Source of the DNA: Chloroflexota bacterium
Lineage (GTDB): Bacteria; Chloroflexota; Dehalococcoidia; Tepidiformales; Tepidiformaceae
Direction: 5' to 3'
DNA: 64,000 nt
NCBI GenBank assembly: GCA_016191435.1
Contig: JACPOQ010000028.1
Coordinates: 62,001-126,000, forward strand
Of this stretch, positions 14,696-23,403 are shown piece by piece. The notes under the pieces were generated by a model. It saw only the letters and a list, made by a program, of their open reading frames with translations, was not told the origin of the DNA and did not search any database. The position numbers were made by a program, and so were the translations under genes. The first letter of the stretch is position 1; every line of letters begins with the position of its first letter.

Positions 14696-17063
14696 ATGGC
14701 CCACGAAACCGCGCTCGCCGGTATCCGCGTCGTTGAATGTTGCGGTTGGAACGGCGTCTTTGCCGGCCGCATCCTCGCCGATGGCGGCGCCGAGGTGGTC
14801 CGCGTCGTGCCGCCTGCCGGCGACCCGCTGGACAGCGAGCCGCCATTCTTCGGCGATACGGCCATATCGATCCAGGCGGCCTGGTATAACGCCGGAAAGC
14901 GCGTGGTGACCATCGACACGAGCACAGGCGCCGGCCGTGGCCAGCTCCTCGAGCTCGTCGCAGGTGCGGACATCCTGCTGGAAGACTGGACGCCGGGACG
15001 CGAGCCGCTTTCGGTTGCGGAATTGGCGGCGGCCCAGCCGGCGCTGGTGCGCGTCTCCATCAGCCCGGTGGGCCGGGATGCGGTGGCCCCGCTGGTAACC
15101 AACGACCTCGTGGCGAACGCGCTCAGCGGGGCCGCCTCCGTCACCGGGACACCGGATACGCCGCCATTGACCGGCTACGGGAACCAGACGTACCACACGG
15201 CGGGCATGTATGCGGCGATTTGCGCGCTTGCATCGCTGCGGGTGGCACAGGCCACGGGCTGCGGCCAGCACGTGGACCTCTCCGCGCACGAGGCGCTCAT
15301 CAGCTGCACCGAGCAGGTGCTGATGCAGTGGTTCCTGCCCTGGACCTGGCCGTCACGCATCGCGCCCCGGCAGGGCAGTCTCCACTGGAGCGGCGCCTAC
15401 GCCGTGTATCCCGGCCGCACCGGCCAGGGGGTCATGATCACCCCGGCGATGCTGCTCATGGACGAAATCCTCCCCTGGCTCGAGCAGGATGGTATGGACC
15501 AGGGACTCGCCGACCGCGAGCGGTTCCCCGATTTGCTGGCGCTGCTTCCGGAGCTCCCCACCGTCATGCGGGTGCTGCGCGAGTGGACGGCGACGAAAGA
15601 CCCGATGGAGTTGTTCTTCGAAGCGCAGGCGAAGCACCTGTCGTGGGGTCCGGTACTCAGTATCCCGGAGGTTGTCGAAAGCCCCCAGATCGAGGCCCGC
15701 GGCTACCTCAAGCCGGCAACGGTGCCCGGGTTCGGGGAAGTCCCCTTTCCGGGGCGCCTGTTCCAAACAGACCACGACGGGCCACATCCGGCGCCGCCGG
15801 CACGCGTTACCGTGAGGGACCTCGGCTGGGCCAGGCGCGAGCCGGTCCGGGCGCAGCCCGACCGGCTCCCGCCGGGGAAGCCGCTGGCTGGCGTCCGTGT
15901 GCTCGATTTCACGCACGTACTCGCGGGGCCATTTGGGACGCGGGTGCTCGGCGACCTCGGCGCGGACATCATCAAGGCGGGCACGGCCGAGCGCGCGGCA
16001 GGTGCGAACACCCCCGCCCACCCGTACTACGTCTGCTGGAACCGGAACAAGCGGAGCATCAGCCTGAACATGCGCTCCGAAGCCGGGAGAGCGCTTGCCC
16101 GCCGCGTCGCGGAGCATTCCGATGTGGTGATCGAAAACTTCAGCGCCAGCGTGCTGAAGCGCTGGGGAATGGACCGCGAAGCGCTCGCCCAAGCGAATCC
16201 CAGGGTAAGCGTCATCTCCATGGGCGGCATGGGACAAACAGGCCCCTGGCGCAGCTTTGTCAGCTTTGCGCCCACCATCCATGCGCTCACCGGCCTGACC
16301 TACCTCACCAATCCACCCGGCGAGCATCTGATTGGCTATGGGTTCTCCTTGACGGACCACCTGAGCGGCTTGGCCGGCGCCATCGCCGCGCTCGAAGCCA
16401 TCCAGTTCAGCCGCCGGACCGGAAGCGGCCTCGCCATCGACCTTTCGCAGTACGAGGTGGGTCTCGGTCTCATGGGCCCGGCCCTGCTCGACCGGCTCGC
16501 GAATGGCACGGCGCCGGAGCCTGTTGGGAATCGTCATCCGTTCGCAGCGTGGGCGCCCCACGGCATCTACCGGGCGCAGGGCGATGACCGCTGGGCCGCC
16601 ATCGCCGTGCGTTGGGGATGCGCAATGGCGCACGCTCTGCGGCGTGATGGGCCGGGACGCGCTTGCCGCTGACTCGCGGTTCGCCACGCATGCCGCCCGC
16701 ATCGCCAATGAGGACGCGCTCGACGCCGCAATCGAGGCGTGGACGTGCACCCGCGACCGGTACGACATCCAGAACGCCTGCCAGGCGGCAGGCATCGCCG
16801 CCGGCGCCGTCCAGGACGCTGCCGACCTGACCGGGCGGGACCCGAACCTCGCCGCACGCAAGTTCTTCGGCATGGCGAGCCCCATCGAGGGTTGGGGCGA
16901 GTACGGCCTCGACCAATTCCCGGCGCTGTTCGACGGGCGGCGGCCGGATACATACGCCGGCCCCGGGCCGTTCGCCGCCGATACCTTCGACGTCCTGACC
17001 GAAGTCCTGGGCATCGGCGACGGCGAATTTGCGCAGCTCGTGGATTCCGGTGCGCTTTCCTGA
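14696..17063 (+). pseudogene. tandem CaiB/BaiF CoA-transferase fusion, interrupted by a frameshift
   Basis: Two CaiB/BaiF (family III) CoA-transferase domains are fused head to tail: LAGIRVVECC...GAEVVRVV in the first (~14705-15800), then LAGVRVLDFTHVLAGPFG and GDLGADIIKAG in the second (from ~15885). The first frame ends at 16672, but homology continues in the +1 frame to 17063 with ADSRFATHAARIANE. The break lies in CGTTGGGGATG around 16610-16617; one extra T there would give IAV-RGDAQWRTLCG, as expected. It is either a single-base sequencing error or a recent inactivation. Restored, the protein has ~788 aa. Such enzymes transfer CoA between carboxylic acids by a half-sandwich mechanism, and the substrate is unknown. 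The start ATG is at 14696. Confidence 0.85.
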
Positions 17064-17126
17064 GGAGGGCGGCCCCGCACGCATGGGCGTGCCGCTCTGC
17101 TACCCTAGTCGGCAGCCCGCCAGGAG

Positions 17127-18365
17127 ATGCCCGTGACGCTTCGCCTCTATTCCACGCTTGGCCACGCGAAGCGCGACTTCCAGCCGCTCGTGCCGGGCAA
17201 GGTCAGTATCTATGTCTGCGGCGTGACGCCATACGACGTCACGCATCTCGGCCATGCGTTCTCCTACGTCCAGTTCGACACCCTGCGGCGGTACCTCACG
17301 TGGCTCGGGAACGACGTACGCTACGTCCAGAACATCACCGACATCGATGACGACATGATCATGGTCTCGAAGCGCCAGGGCGGGCGCCCGATCCCCGAAA
17401 TTCGCGATGAGAACGACGCCATCTTCCGCAACGACCTCGACCGGCTCAACGTGCTGCGCCCGACTGTCTATCCGTTCGCCACGGACCATATCCCGCAGAT
17501 CATCGATTCGACGGCGAAGATTGTCGGACGCGGACGGGGCTACCAGGTCGGCGGCGATGTGTTCTTCGAAGCCGCGACATTCCCGAACTACGGGCAACTC
17601 AACGGCGTCACCATCGCGGAGCTGGCGAAGCGCGAGAACCCTGAATCGAAGCGGGAATACAAGAAACGCGGCCCGCTCGATTTCCTCCTGTGGCAGGAAG
17701 TGGACCCGGGCGACCCGAGCTGGGACAGCCCGTGGGGCCTGGGACGGCCGGGCTGGAGCATCGAATGCACGGCCATGTCCATGGCGCACCTGGGCGACCA
17801 GGTGGACATCCACGGCGGCGGGCGCGACCTCGTATTCCCGCACCACGAGAACGAGATTGCCCAGGCCGAGACGGTGAGTGGCGCTCACCCGTTTTGCGGC
17901 TGGTGGATGCACAACGGCATGCTGCAACTCGATGGTGTGAAGATGAGCAAGTCGCTGGGGAACCTCGTTCTCGCGCGCAACCTGCTGAAGGACTTCGAAG
18001 CGGACCACCTGCGCCTGTACCTGCTCAGCAACCACTATCGCGCCGACGCGAACTACACCGACGGCGAACTGCAGGCGCTGGGTGAGCGCTACGAGCGCCT
18101 CAAGCTCGCCGCCACCTCGGAGGGCGCGGCCGGGCCGGCCGAGGCTGGTGGGGCGCTAGCAGCGGAGTTCGGGGCGGCAATCGATGACGACTTCGATGTC
18201 CCGGCGGCGCTCGATGTGCTCGACCGCGCTGCCGTCCGCGTCCTTGCGGGGAGCGCGGCCCCCGGCGACGCCGCGACGCTGCGTTCGCTGCTGGCCATCC
18301 TCGGGTTCGCCTTCGCGGGCGCGAAGGGCCCGGCGACGGGCCACCTGTCGCCATCGCCGGTGTAA
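17127..18365 (+). CDS. cysteinyl-tRNA synthetase-like ligase (CysRS or MshC-type)
   Basis: A 412-aa class I ligase. The HIGH region reads [16 protein letters not shown], and [12 protein letters not shown] and [18 protein letters not shown] follow; KMSKSLGN is intact. Zinc ligands are visible: the Cys in YVCG, the Cys in SIECTAM and the His/Glu of HHENE. The TPYDxTHLGHA motif and the absence of the C-terminal anticodon-recognition tail (a DTPQGTRW-like segment is missing) recall MshC, the cysteine ligase of mycothiol synthesis. The [11 protein letters not shown] block is CysRS-like. It could be the organism's CysRS or a paralogue. Either ATG 17127 or GTG 17133 may start it; AGGAG is better spaced for the GTG. 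TGCTACCCT lies ~21 bases upstream as a -10 candidate. Confidence 0.85.
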   Translation: MPVTLRLYSTLGHAKRDFQPLVPGKVSIYVCGVTPYDVTHLGHAFSYVQFDTLRRYLTWLGNDVRYVQNITDIDDDMIMVSKRQGGRPIPEIRDENDAIFRNDLDRLNVLRPTVYPFATDHIPQIIDSTAKIVGRGRGYQVGGDVFFEAATFPNYGQLNGVTIAELAKRENPESKREYKKRGPLDFLLWQEVDPGDPSWDSPWGLGRPGWSIECTAMSMAHLGDQVDIHGGGRDLVFPHHENEIAQAETVSGAHPFCGWWMHNGMLQLDGVKMSKSLGNLVLARNLLKDFEADHLRLYLLSNHYRADANYTDGELQALGERYERLKLAATSEGAAGPAEAGGALAAEFGAAIDDDFDVPAALDVLDRAAVRVLAGSAAPGDAATLRSLLAILGFAFAGAKGPATGHLSPSPV

Positions 18366-18384
18366 GGCGGGGCAGAGGCGGGCG

Positions 18385-19602
18385 CTACGGCAGTGCGAGC
18401 ATCCGTTCGAGCGCGACAAGCGACCATTTGCGCGTGTCATCATCGACGCTGATTTCGTTGATGACGTGGCCCTGCGTGAGCCCTTCGAGCACCCACGCCA
18501 GGTAGGCGGGGTGGATGCGGTACATCGTGCTGCAGGGGCAGACCACGGGGTCGAGGCAGAAGATCGTCTTGTCGGGGTTCGTGTTCGCCAGGCGGTTCAC
18601 GAGGTTGATTTCGGTGCCGACGGCCCACGAGCTGCCCGCCGGCGCTTCGCGGACGGCCTTGATTATTTTCTCCGTCGAGCCCACCTGGTCGGCGGCCTGG
18701 ACGACTTCCCAGCGCGTTTCCGGGTGGACGATGACGTTGACGCCCGGGTGCTCGCGCCGCGCCTTTTCGATCTGCTCGACCGAGAAGCGCTGATGCGTGC
18801 TGCAGTGGCCCTGCCAGAGGATGACCTTCGCCCGCTCTATCTGTTCCGTGGTGAGGCCGCCGTTTGGCATGCGCCAGTTCCAGAGCACCATCTGGTCGAG
18901 GGGGATGCCCATCTCGTAACCGGTGTTGCGGCCGAGGTGCTGGTCCGGGAAGAACAGGACCTTGTCACCACGCGCGAAGGCGTATTCGAATGTCTTCGCG
19001 GCATTGCTGGAGGTGCAGACGATGCCCTCGCGCTGGCCCACGAACGCCTTCAGGCTGGCGGCGCTGTTCATGTAGGTGATAGGGATAACCTTCGCCGAAT
19101 CGCGGAGTGCGCCGGTGATGTGGTCCCAGGCGGCATACACGTCGTCGGGGTCGGCCATATCGGCCATCGAGCAGCCCGCGGCCATGTTCGGGAGCATGAC
19201 GCGGACGCCGGGGCGAGTCAGGATGTCGGCGGATTCGGCCATGAAGTGCACGCCGCAGAACAGCACATACTCGGCTCGCTCCTGGGCGGCGGCGTGCTGG
19301 GCGAGCTTGAAGCTATCGCCCGTGAAGTCGGCGTACTGGATGACTTCGTCGCGCTGGTAATGGTGCCCAAGGATGACGAGGCGCTCGCCCAGGTAGGCGC
19401 GCGCGGCGCGGATCCGGCGCTCCAGCTCCTCGGGAGAGACGGCGAGATATTCCCGTGGGATGTCCTGCTGCCAACTGATGAAGGCCTTCTCCTCGACGAG
19501 CGGCACAGGGATGAGCGCATCGGTCGGGCAGGTGTCCGGGTCGTTGTATCGATTCAGGAGCATTTCGCGGCCGGGGACGCGGTGTTCGATGAGCGTTGTC
19601 AT
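18385..19602 (-). CDS. nadA: quinolinate synthase NadA
   Basis: A 405-aa protein of the long NadA type. It condenses iminoaspartate with dihydroxyacetone phosphate to quinolinate, the first committed intermediate of de novo NAD synthesis. Evidence: VILGHHYQRDEVIQYADFTGDS, the [4Fe-4S] cysteine in LFCGVHFMAESADIL, GIVCTSSNA, ILWQGHCSTHQRF and the final cysteine region DPVVCPCSTMYRI. An N-terminal ~60-residue extension contains EEKAFISWQQDIP. nadB and nadC are not in this window. A palindrome with an NrtR-like core lies 34-54 bases upstream of the start codon. Confidence 0.97.
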   Translation of the reverse strand: MTTLIEHRVPGREMLLNRYNDPDTCPTDALIPVPLVEEKAFISWQQDIPREYLAVSPEELERRIRAARAYLGERLVILGHHYQRDEVIQYADFTGDSFKLAQHAAAQERAEYVLFCGVHFMAESADILTRPGVRVMLPNMAAGCSMADMADPDDVYAAWDHITGALRDSAKVIPITYMNSAASLKAFVGQREGIVCTSSNAAKTFEYAFARGDKVLFFPDQHLGRNTGYEMGIPLDQMVLWNWRMPNGGLTTEQIERAKVILWQGHCSTHQRFSVEQIEKARREHPGVNVIVHPETRWEVVQAADQVGSTEKIIKAVREAPAGSSWAVGTEINLVNRLANTNPDKTIFCLDPVVCPCSTMYRIHPAYLAWVLEGLTQGHVINEISVDDDTRKWSLVALERMLALP

Positions 19603-19635
19603 TGCGCGTAGACCTTTCGCACTGAGGGCCGGGAC

Positions 19636-19656
19636 TTAGTGTCATGGTAACACTAA
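19636..19656 (-). promoter_or_regulatory. palindromic operator upstream of nadA (candidate NrtR site)
   Basis: TTAGTGT and ACACTAA are perfect 7-base inverted arms separated by 7 bases (CATGGTA), so the centre reads GT-N7-AC. NrtR, a Nudix-related repressor of NAD synthesis genes, is reported to bind 21-bp palindromes with a GT-N7-AC core. The site lies 34-54 bases before the nadA start, where it could block transcription. A TTGACA on the minus strand at 19691-19696 could be a -35, but no convincing -10 follows at 17 bases. No NrtR gene is in the window. Confidence 0.55.
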
Positions 19657-19851
19657 CTCTTTCTACCACACTGCCACCGAGCCCAGTTCGTGTCAACCGC
19701 ACACGAAGTGCCCATAGGCCTTCTTCACGTATCAATCACGGCCGGCAAACGGCCAGGAGCGCGCCCAGGCCACTGCTCCGGGCGCACGAGGCAGACAGGC
19801 GGCCCCTTTCGAGGCGCATTCGATATAGTACTGATACGCCCGGCCGGGCCG

Positions 19852-20487
19852 ATGCGAGGTTCGCTCCTGAGCAACACGTTCGACGGCCAGGACGACTTCG
19901 ATGCCGCCTACGAAGGCACGCCAGAGTGGGATATCGGCGAGCCCCAGCCCGCGGTCGTCGCGCTCGATAAAGCAGGCCAGGTTGGCGGCGCCGTGCTCGA
20001 TGTGGGCTGCGGGACGGGCGAGCACGCGCTCTACTTCGCCCGTCGCGGCCATTCAGTGCTTGGCGTAGATATCGCCGCGCGGGCCATCGAAAAGGCGCGG
20101 GCGAAGGCGGATGCGCGAGGCCTGCGCGCCGAGTTCATTGTCTGGGACGCCTTCGAGTTGGACCTCCTCGGTCGCGTCTTCGATACCGTGATCGACTACG
20201 GGCTGCTGCACCACTTCAACTACGCGCAGCGGCCGCGGTATGCCGCGAGCGTGGCGGCCGTGGTGCCGCCGGGCGGCCGCTTCCACGTCCTCTGCCTGCG
20301 CGCGGGCCACCATTCGCCGGCGCTCCCGCAGGGACTCACGCGGGGCGAGATGGAGGCGGCCTTCCGGGAGGGCTGGCGCATCGATTCCATGCGCGAATCC
20401 TGGATCGGGACGAGCGCCAACCCGAAGGGGGTCGAGGCCTGGCTGGCGACCCTGAGCAGGCTTAACCGGCAGTCGCGCCGCGTCTAA
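19852..20487 (+). CDS. class I SAM-dependent methyltransferase
   Basis: From the ATG at 19852 this encodes 211 aa. The SAM-binding motif VLDVGCGTGEHALYFARRG is followed by VLGVDIAARAIEKARAKA, the acidic strand 2 end, and WDAFELDLLG with DTVIDYGLLHH in motif III. The short N-terminus with TPEWDIGEPQP and the small size resemble thiopurine/small-molecule methyltransferases (type 11 fold), and the substrate cannot be assigned. The frame stays open to 19690, but the upstream part looks non-coding. The gene converges on and overlaps the LLM oxidoreductase by 26 bases. Confidence 0.85.
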   Translation: MRGSLLSNTFDGQDDFDAAYEGTPEWDIGEPQPAVVALDKAGQVGGAVLDVGCGTGEHALYFARRGHSVLGVDIAARAIEKARAKADARGLRAEFIVWDAFELDLLGRVFDTVIDYGLLHHFNYAQRPRYAASVAAVVPPGGRFHVLCLRAGHHSPALPQGLTRGEMEAAFREGWRIDSMRESWIGTSANPKGVEAWLATLSRLNRQSRRV

Positions 20488-21469
20488 CGCCGGGCGCAAA
20501 CGCCCGGACCGTGTCCATCGCTCGGGAGCCACCGGCGCCCTCGGGGACGACCGGGAACAGCACGAAGCGGTCGATCCCGGTCGCGGCAAGTGCATCGAGC
20601 TGCGCTTCGCACCGGGCGACTGTGCCGATAGCGGCATGTTCCGCGGCCATGTGGTCGCTGATTTGGAGGGCCGCGCCCGCCCTATCGCCGGCGCGCCACC
20701 TCTCGCCGACGGCTGCCACCTCGGCGCCGAAGCCGTCGGCGGTGAACACCTTCTGGTACACCGGCGTGAGGCAGTAGCTGAGGAGTTCGCGCTTCACCAT
20801 GAGCGCCACATCGTCGAACGTCTGGGTAATGCCGCTGCGGACGAACGCGAGGAGGTCGAAGTTGGCGCGATCCCGGCCGGCCCGGGCCAGCCCGCGCTCG
20901 ATGGCCGCGACGGCCCGTGTGGCGTACTGGACCGTGGGGAAGTTCAGGATCACGCCATCGGCGATTTCCCCGGCGAGCTCCAGCATGCGTTCGTTTAGCG
21001 CCGCGAGGTAGATCGGGGTCGCCGAGTTCGCGCCGGCGCGGATAGAGGCGCCGGTGATGCGATATTGGCCGTCGCTTTTCACGCGCTCGCCGGCGAGGAA
21101 GCGGCGGACGAGCCCCACGTATGCACGCGTAGTTGCCACGGGGCGCTCGAACGCCAGGCCGTGCCAGCCCGTGATGATGGCCGGTGTGCTCGTGCCGAAG
21201 CCTGCGATGATGCGCCCGCCGGACAGTTCCTGGAGCGAAGCGACAGTCATCGCCATGAGGTACGGGTCCCGCGCGTAGATGGGCACGATCCCGGTCGCGA
21301 GCTTCAGCCGCGAGGTGGCGCCGGCTGCCGCCGCGAGCACCGTCACGGCGTCCGGCCCCGAGACCTCCGTGACCCACGCGCTCTCGTAACCGAGCTCCTC
21401 GGCGAGTTTCGCCACTTCAACGTGGCGGGCGACGCTGCCGCCCGTCATCGCGACGCCGCCGAACTTCAC
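20462..21469 (-). CDS. LLM class flavin/F420-dependent oxidoreductase
   Basis: A 335-aa bacterial luciferase-like TIM barrel: MKFGGVAMTGGSVARHVEVA at the N-terminus, SAWVTEVSGPDAVTVLAAAA, LKLATGIVPIYARDPYLMAM, SGGRIIAGFGTSTPAIITGW and EIADGVILNF. These enzymes use FMNH2 or coenzyme F420 for hydride transfer. The GIVPIYARDPYLMAMT pattern is typical of actinobacterial and Chloroflexota F420-type members. Its start overlaps the MaoC stop by four bases (ATGA), so it is translationally coupled to the acyl-CoA cluster. The substrate is unknown. Confidence 0.88.
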   Translation of the reverse strand: MKFGGVAMTGGSVARHVEVAKLAEELGYESAWVTEVSGPDAVTVLAAAAGATSRLKLATGIVPIYARDPYLMAMTVASLQELSGGRIIAGFGTSTPAIITGWHGLAFERPVATTRAYVGLVRRFLAGERVKSDGQYRITGASIRAGANSATPIYLAALNERMLELAGEIADGVILNFPTVQYATRAVAAIERGLARAGRDRANFDLLAFVRSGITQTFDDVALMVKRELLSYCLTPVYQKVFTADGFGAEVAAVGERWRAGDRAGAALQISDHMAAEHAAIGTVARCEAQLDALAATGIDRFVLFPVVPEGAGGSRAMDTVRAFAPGVRRGATAG

Positions 21470-21957
21470 GAGCCGGCCTTCTTCGGCACCATCACCTTGC
21501 GCCGGAAGTAGCAGACTTCTTCGCCGCGCTGGTTGAACCCGCGCGTCTCAACCGTGACGATGCCGCGGTCCGGCCGGGAGGCAGACTCCACTTTTTCGAG
21601 CACGAGCGTCTCGGCGCGGATCGTGTCGCCGTGGAACGTGGGCTTCGTGTGCTTCAGGCTCTCGATTTCGAGGTTGGCGATTGCCTTCCCCGAGACGTCG
21701 GCGACGCTCATTCCGAGCACGAGCGAGTACACAAAGTTGCCGACCACGACGTTCTGCTTGAACTGGGTCTCTTCCTCGGCATACCAGCGGTCGGAGTGGA
21801 GCGGATGATGGTTCATGGTGATGTCGCAGAAGAGGTGGTCTTCGGACTCAGTGATCGTCTTGCTGGGCCAGTGCTTGTAGGTATCACCGACCTCGAATTC
21901 TTCATAGTAGCGCCCGAATTTGTCGCGCCCATCGTATACGGCCACTGGAACCTCCAT
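21466..21957 (-). CDS. MaoC-like hydratase
   Basis: A 163-aa hotdog-fold protein. EVGDTYKHWPSKTITESEDH and FCDITMNHHPLHSD lead into the catalytic region, with Asp and His placed as in R-specific enoyl-CoA hydratases (D-x4-H), then VVVGNFVYSLVLGMSV and LKHTKPTFHGDTIRAETLVLE. MaoC proteins add water to trans-2-enoyl-CoA thioesters. The neighbouring Ccr and acyl-CoA dehydrogenase suggest it may be mesaconyl-CoA hydratase of the ethylmalonyl-CoA pathway; this is inference from context. ATGA overlap with the LLM gene. Confidence 0.85.
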   Translation of the reverse strand: MEVPVAVYDGRDKFGRYYEEFEVGDTYKHWPSKTITESEDHLFCDITMNHHPLHSDRWYAEEETQFKQNVVVGNFVYSLVLGMSVADVSGKAIANLEIESLKHTKPTFHGDTIRAETLVLEKVESASRPDRGIVTVETRGFNQRGEEVCYFRRKVMVPKKAGS

Positions 21958-22027
21958 AGAAAGAGAAACGTACGGCGCGGAGAGTAACGTAAAACTTCCG
22001 TGTCCAACGCCGCCTCTTTGTTGCTTC

Positions 22028-23200
22028 TTACACCGGGTATTCTTTGACCAGGTTGCGTGCGATGACGATCTTCTGGATGTCGCTCGTGCCCTCGGCGATG
22101 ATCATGAGGGGGGCGTCGCGGTAGTACCGTTCGAGCGGCAGGTCCTTGCTGTAGGCGACGCCGCCGTGGATGCGCATCGCATCCAGCACGACTTCCTGGC
22201 ACATCTCCGTGGAGAAAAGCTTCGCCATGCCCGCGTCGAGGTCGCTGCGGATCCCCGAGTCCTTCTTGCGGGCCGCATCAAGGGTGAGCAGGCGGGCGGC
22301 GCGGATCTTCGTCGCCATCTCGGCCAGCCGCAACTGCTGCGCCTGGTGTTCGAAGATCGGCTTGCCGAATGCGTAGCGCTTCTGGGCATAGCGGATGGAG
22401 TCATCGAACGCAGCCTGGGCGAGGCCGACCCCGCGGGCCGATACGTTGATCCGGCCCACTTCGAGCGCGCTCATGATGTGCTGGAAGCCGGAGCCTTCGC
22501 GCCCGCCGAGCACCTGCGTCGCTGGGACCCGCGCATCATCGAAGGCCAGCTCAGTTGTCTCGACGGCCTTGTACCCGAGTTTGTCGAACTTCTTGCCCTT
22601 GGTGAAGCCGGGCGTGTCGTGGTCGACGAGGAACGCGGTGATGCCCTTGTGACGCGGCTCCGCGGTAGGGTCGGTTTTCGTCATGACAAGGTAGACCCCC
22701 GCCTTGTGGCCGTTGGTGACCCACATCTTCTGGCCATTGAGGACGTAGTCATCGCCGTCGCGCCTGGCCTGGGTGCGGATCGCCTGGGCATCGGAGCCGG
22801 CGTCGGGCTCAGTGATGCTCAAAGCGCAGCGGATTTCCGGCGCGACGAGGCGTGGGAGGTACTTCTGCTTCTGGTCCTCGGTGCCGTACTCGCTGATCGC
22901 GTAGCCAACGAGCACGTGCGTGTTGATGATGCCCGCGAGGCTCATGAAGCCGCGCGCGAGCTCGATGCAGACGCCGGCGTAGCATTCGAACGAGAGGTCG
23001 AGCCCGCCGTATGCCTCGGGGATCTTGATCCCAAAGAGGCCCATATCGGCCATGCCCTTCACCAGCGGATCGGGATACATGTCCGCGTGCTCGAACTCGG
23101 CAGCCTGCGGTTTGACCTCGCGGTCCACCCACGTGCCCACGTTCGAGACGACCTCCCGGGCGACGGGTTCGAGGATGTCGGCGGCGAAATCACGGGCCAT
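22028..23200 (-). CDS. acyl-CoA dehydrogenase
   Basis: From the ATG at 23200, preceded by AAGGAAA at good spacing, this encodes 390 aa. Acyl-CoA dehydrogenase landmarks: DMGLFGIKIPEAYGGLDLS, CALSITEPDAGSDAQAIRT for flavin contact, QKMWVTNGHKAGVYLVM, AFDDARVPATQVLGG and the C-terminal RDAPLMIIAEGTSDIQKIVI with the catalytic Glu segment. Given Ccr upstream and MaoC downstream it could be (2S)-methylsuccinyl-CoA dehydrogenase of the ethylmalonyl-CoA pathway, or a general short-chain enzyme. It belongs to a four-gene minus-strand set that runs from ccr to the LLM gene. Confidence 0.93.
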   Translation of the reverse strand: MARDFAADILEPVAREVVSNVGTWVDREVKPQAAEFEHADMYPDPLVKGMADMGLFGIKIPEAYGGLDLSFECYAGVCIELARGFMSLAGIINTHVLVGYAISEYGTEDQKQKYLPRLVAPEIRCALSITEPDAGSDAQAIRTQARRDGDDYVLNGQKMWVTNGHKAGVYLVMTKTDPTAEPRHKGITAFLVDHDTPGFTKGKKFDKLGYKAVETTELAFDDARVPATQVLGGREGSGFQHIMSALEVGRINVSARGVGLAQAAFDDSIRYAQKRYAFGKPIFEHQAQQLRLAEMATKIRAARLLTLDAARKKDSGIRSDLDAGMAKLFSTEMCQEVVLDAMRIHGGVAYSKDLPLERYYRDAPLMIIAEGTSDIQKIVIARNLVKEYPV

Positions 23201-23403
23201 GGTGTTTCCTTCGGTCGGCGAGGATGGGCGTCCGTCATTATGGGCGGGCGACGGCGTTCGGGCACGCCGGACCACGCTGTCCGGGCCGGACGACGCCCGC
23301 TTCGACTATTCACGCGCACCCGATGGCGACGTGCACGAACGATCTCCCGGCCGCCTCCCATGCGCTCGAATTGCGCCAGCTCACCGGCGAGTCGCCGGCG
23401 GGG

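Noticed and set aside
23201-23403. Possible extra gene between ccr and the acyl-CoA dehydrogenase gene
   Set aside because: Only low-complexity Arg-rich frames without a ribosome site are present; it is treated as a 203-bp spacer.
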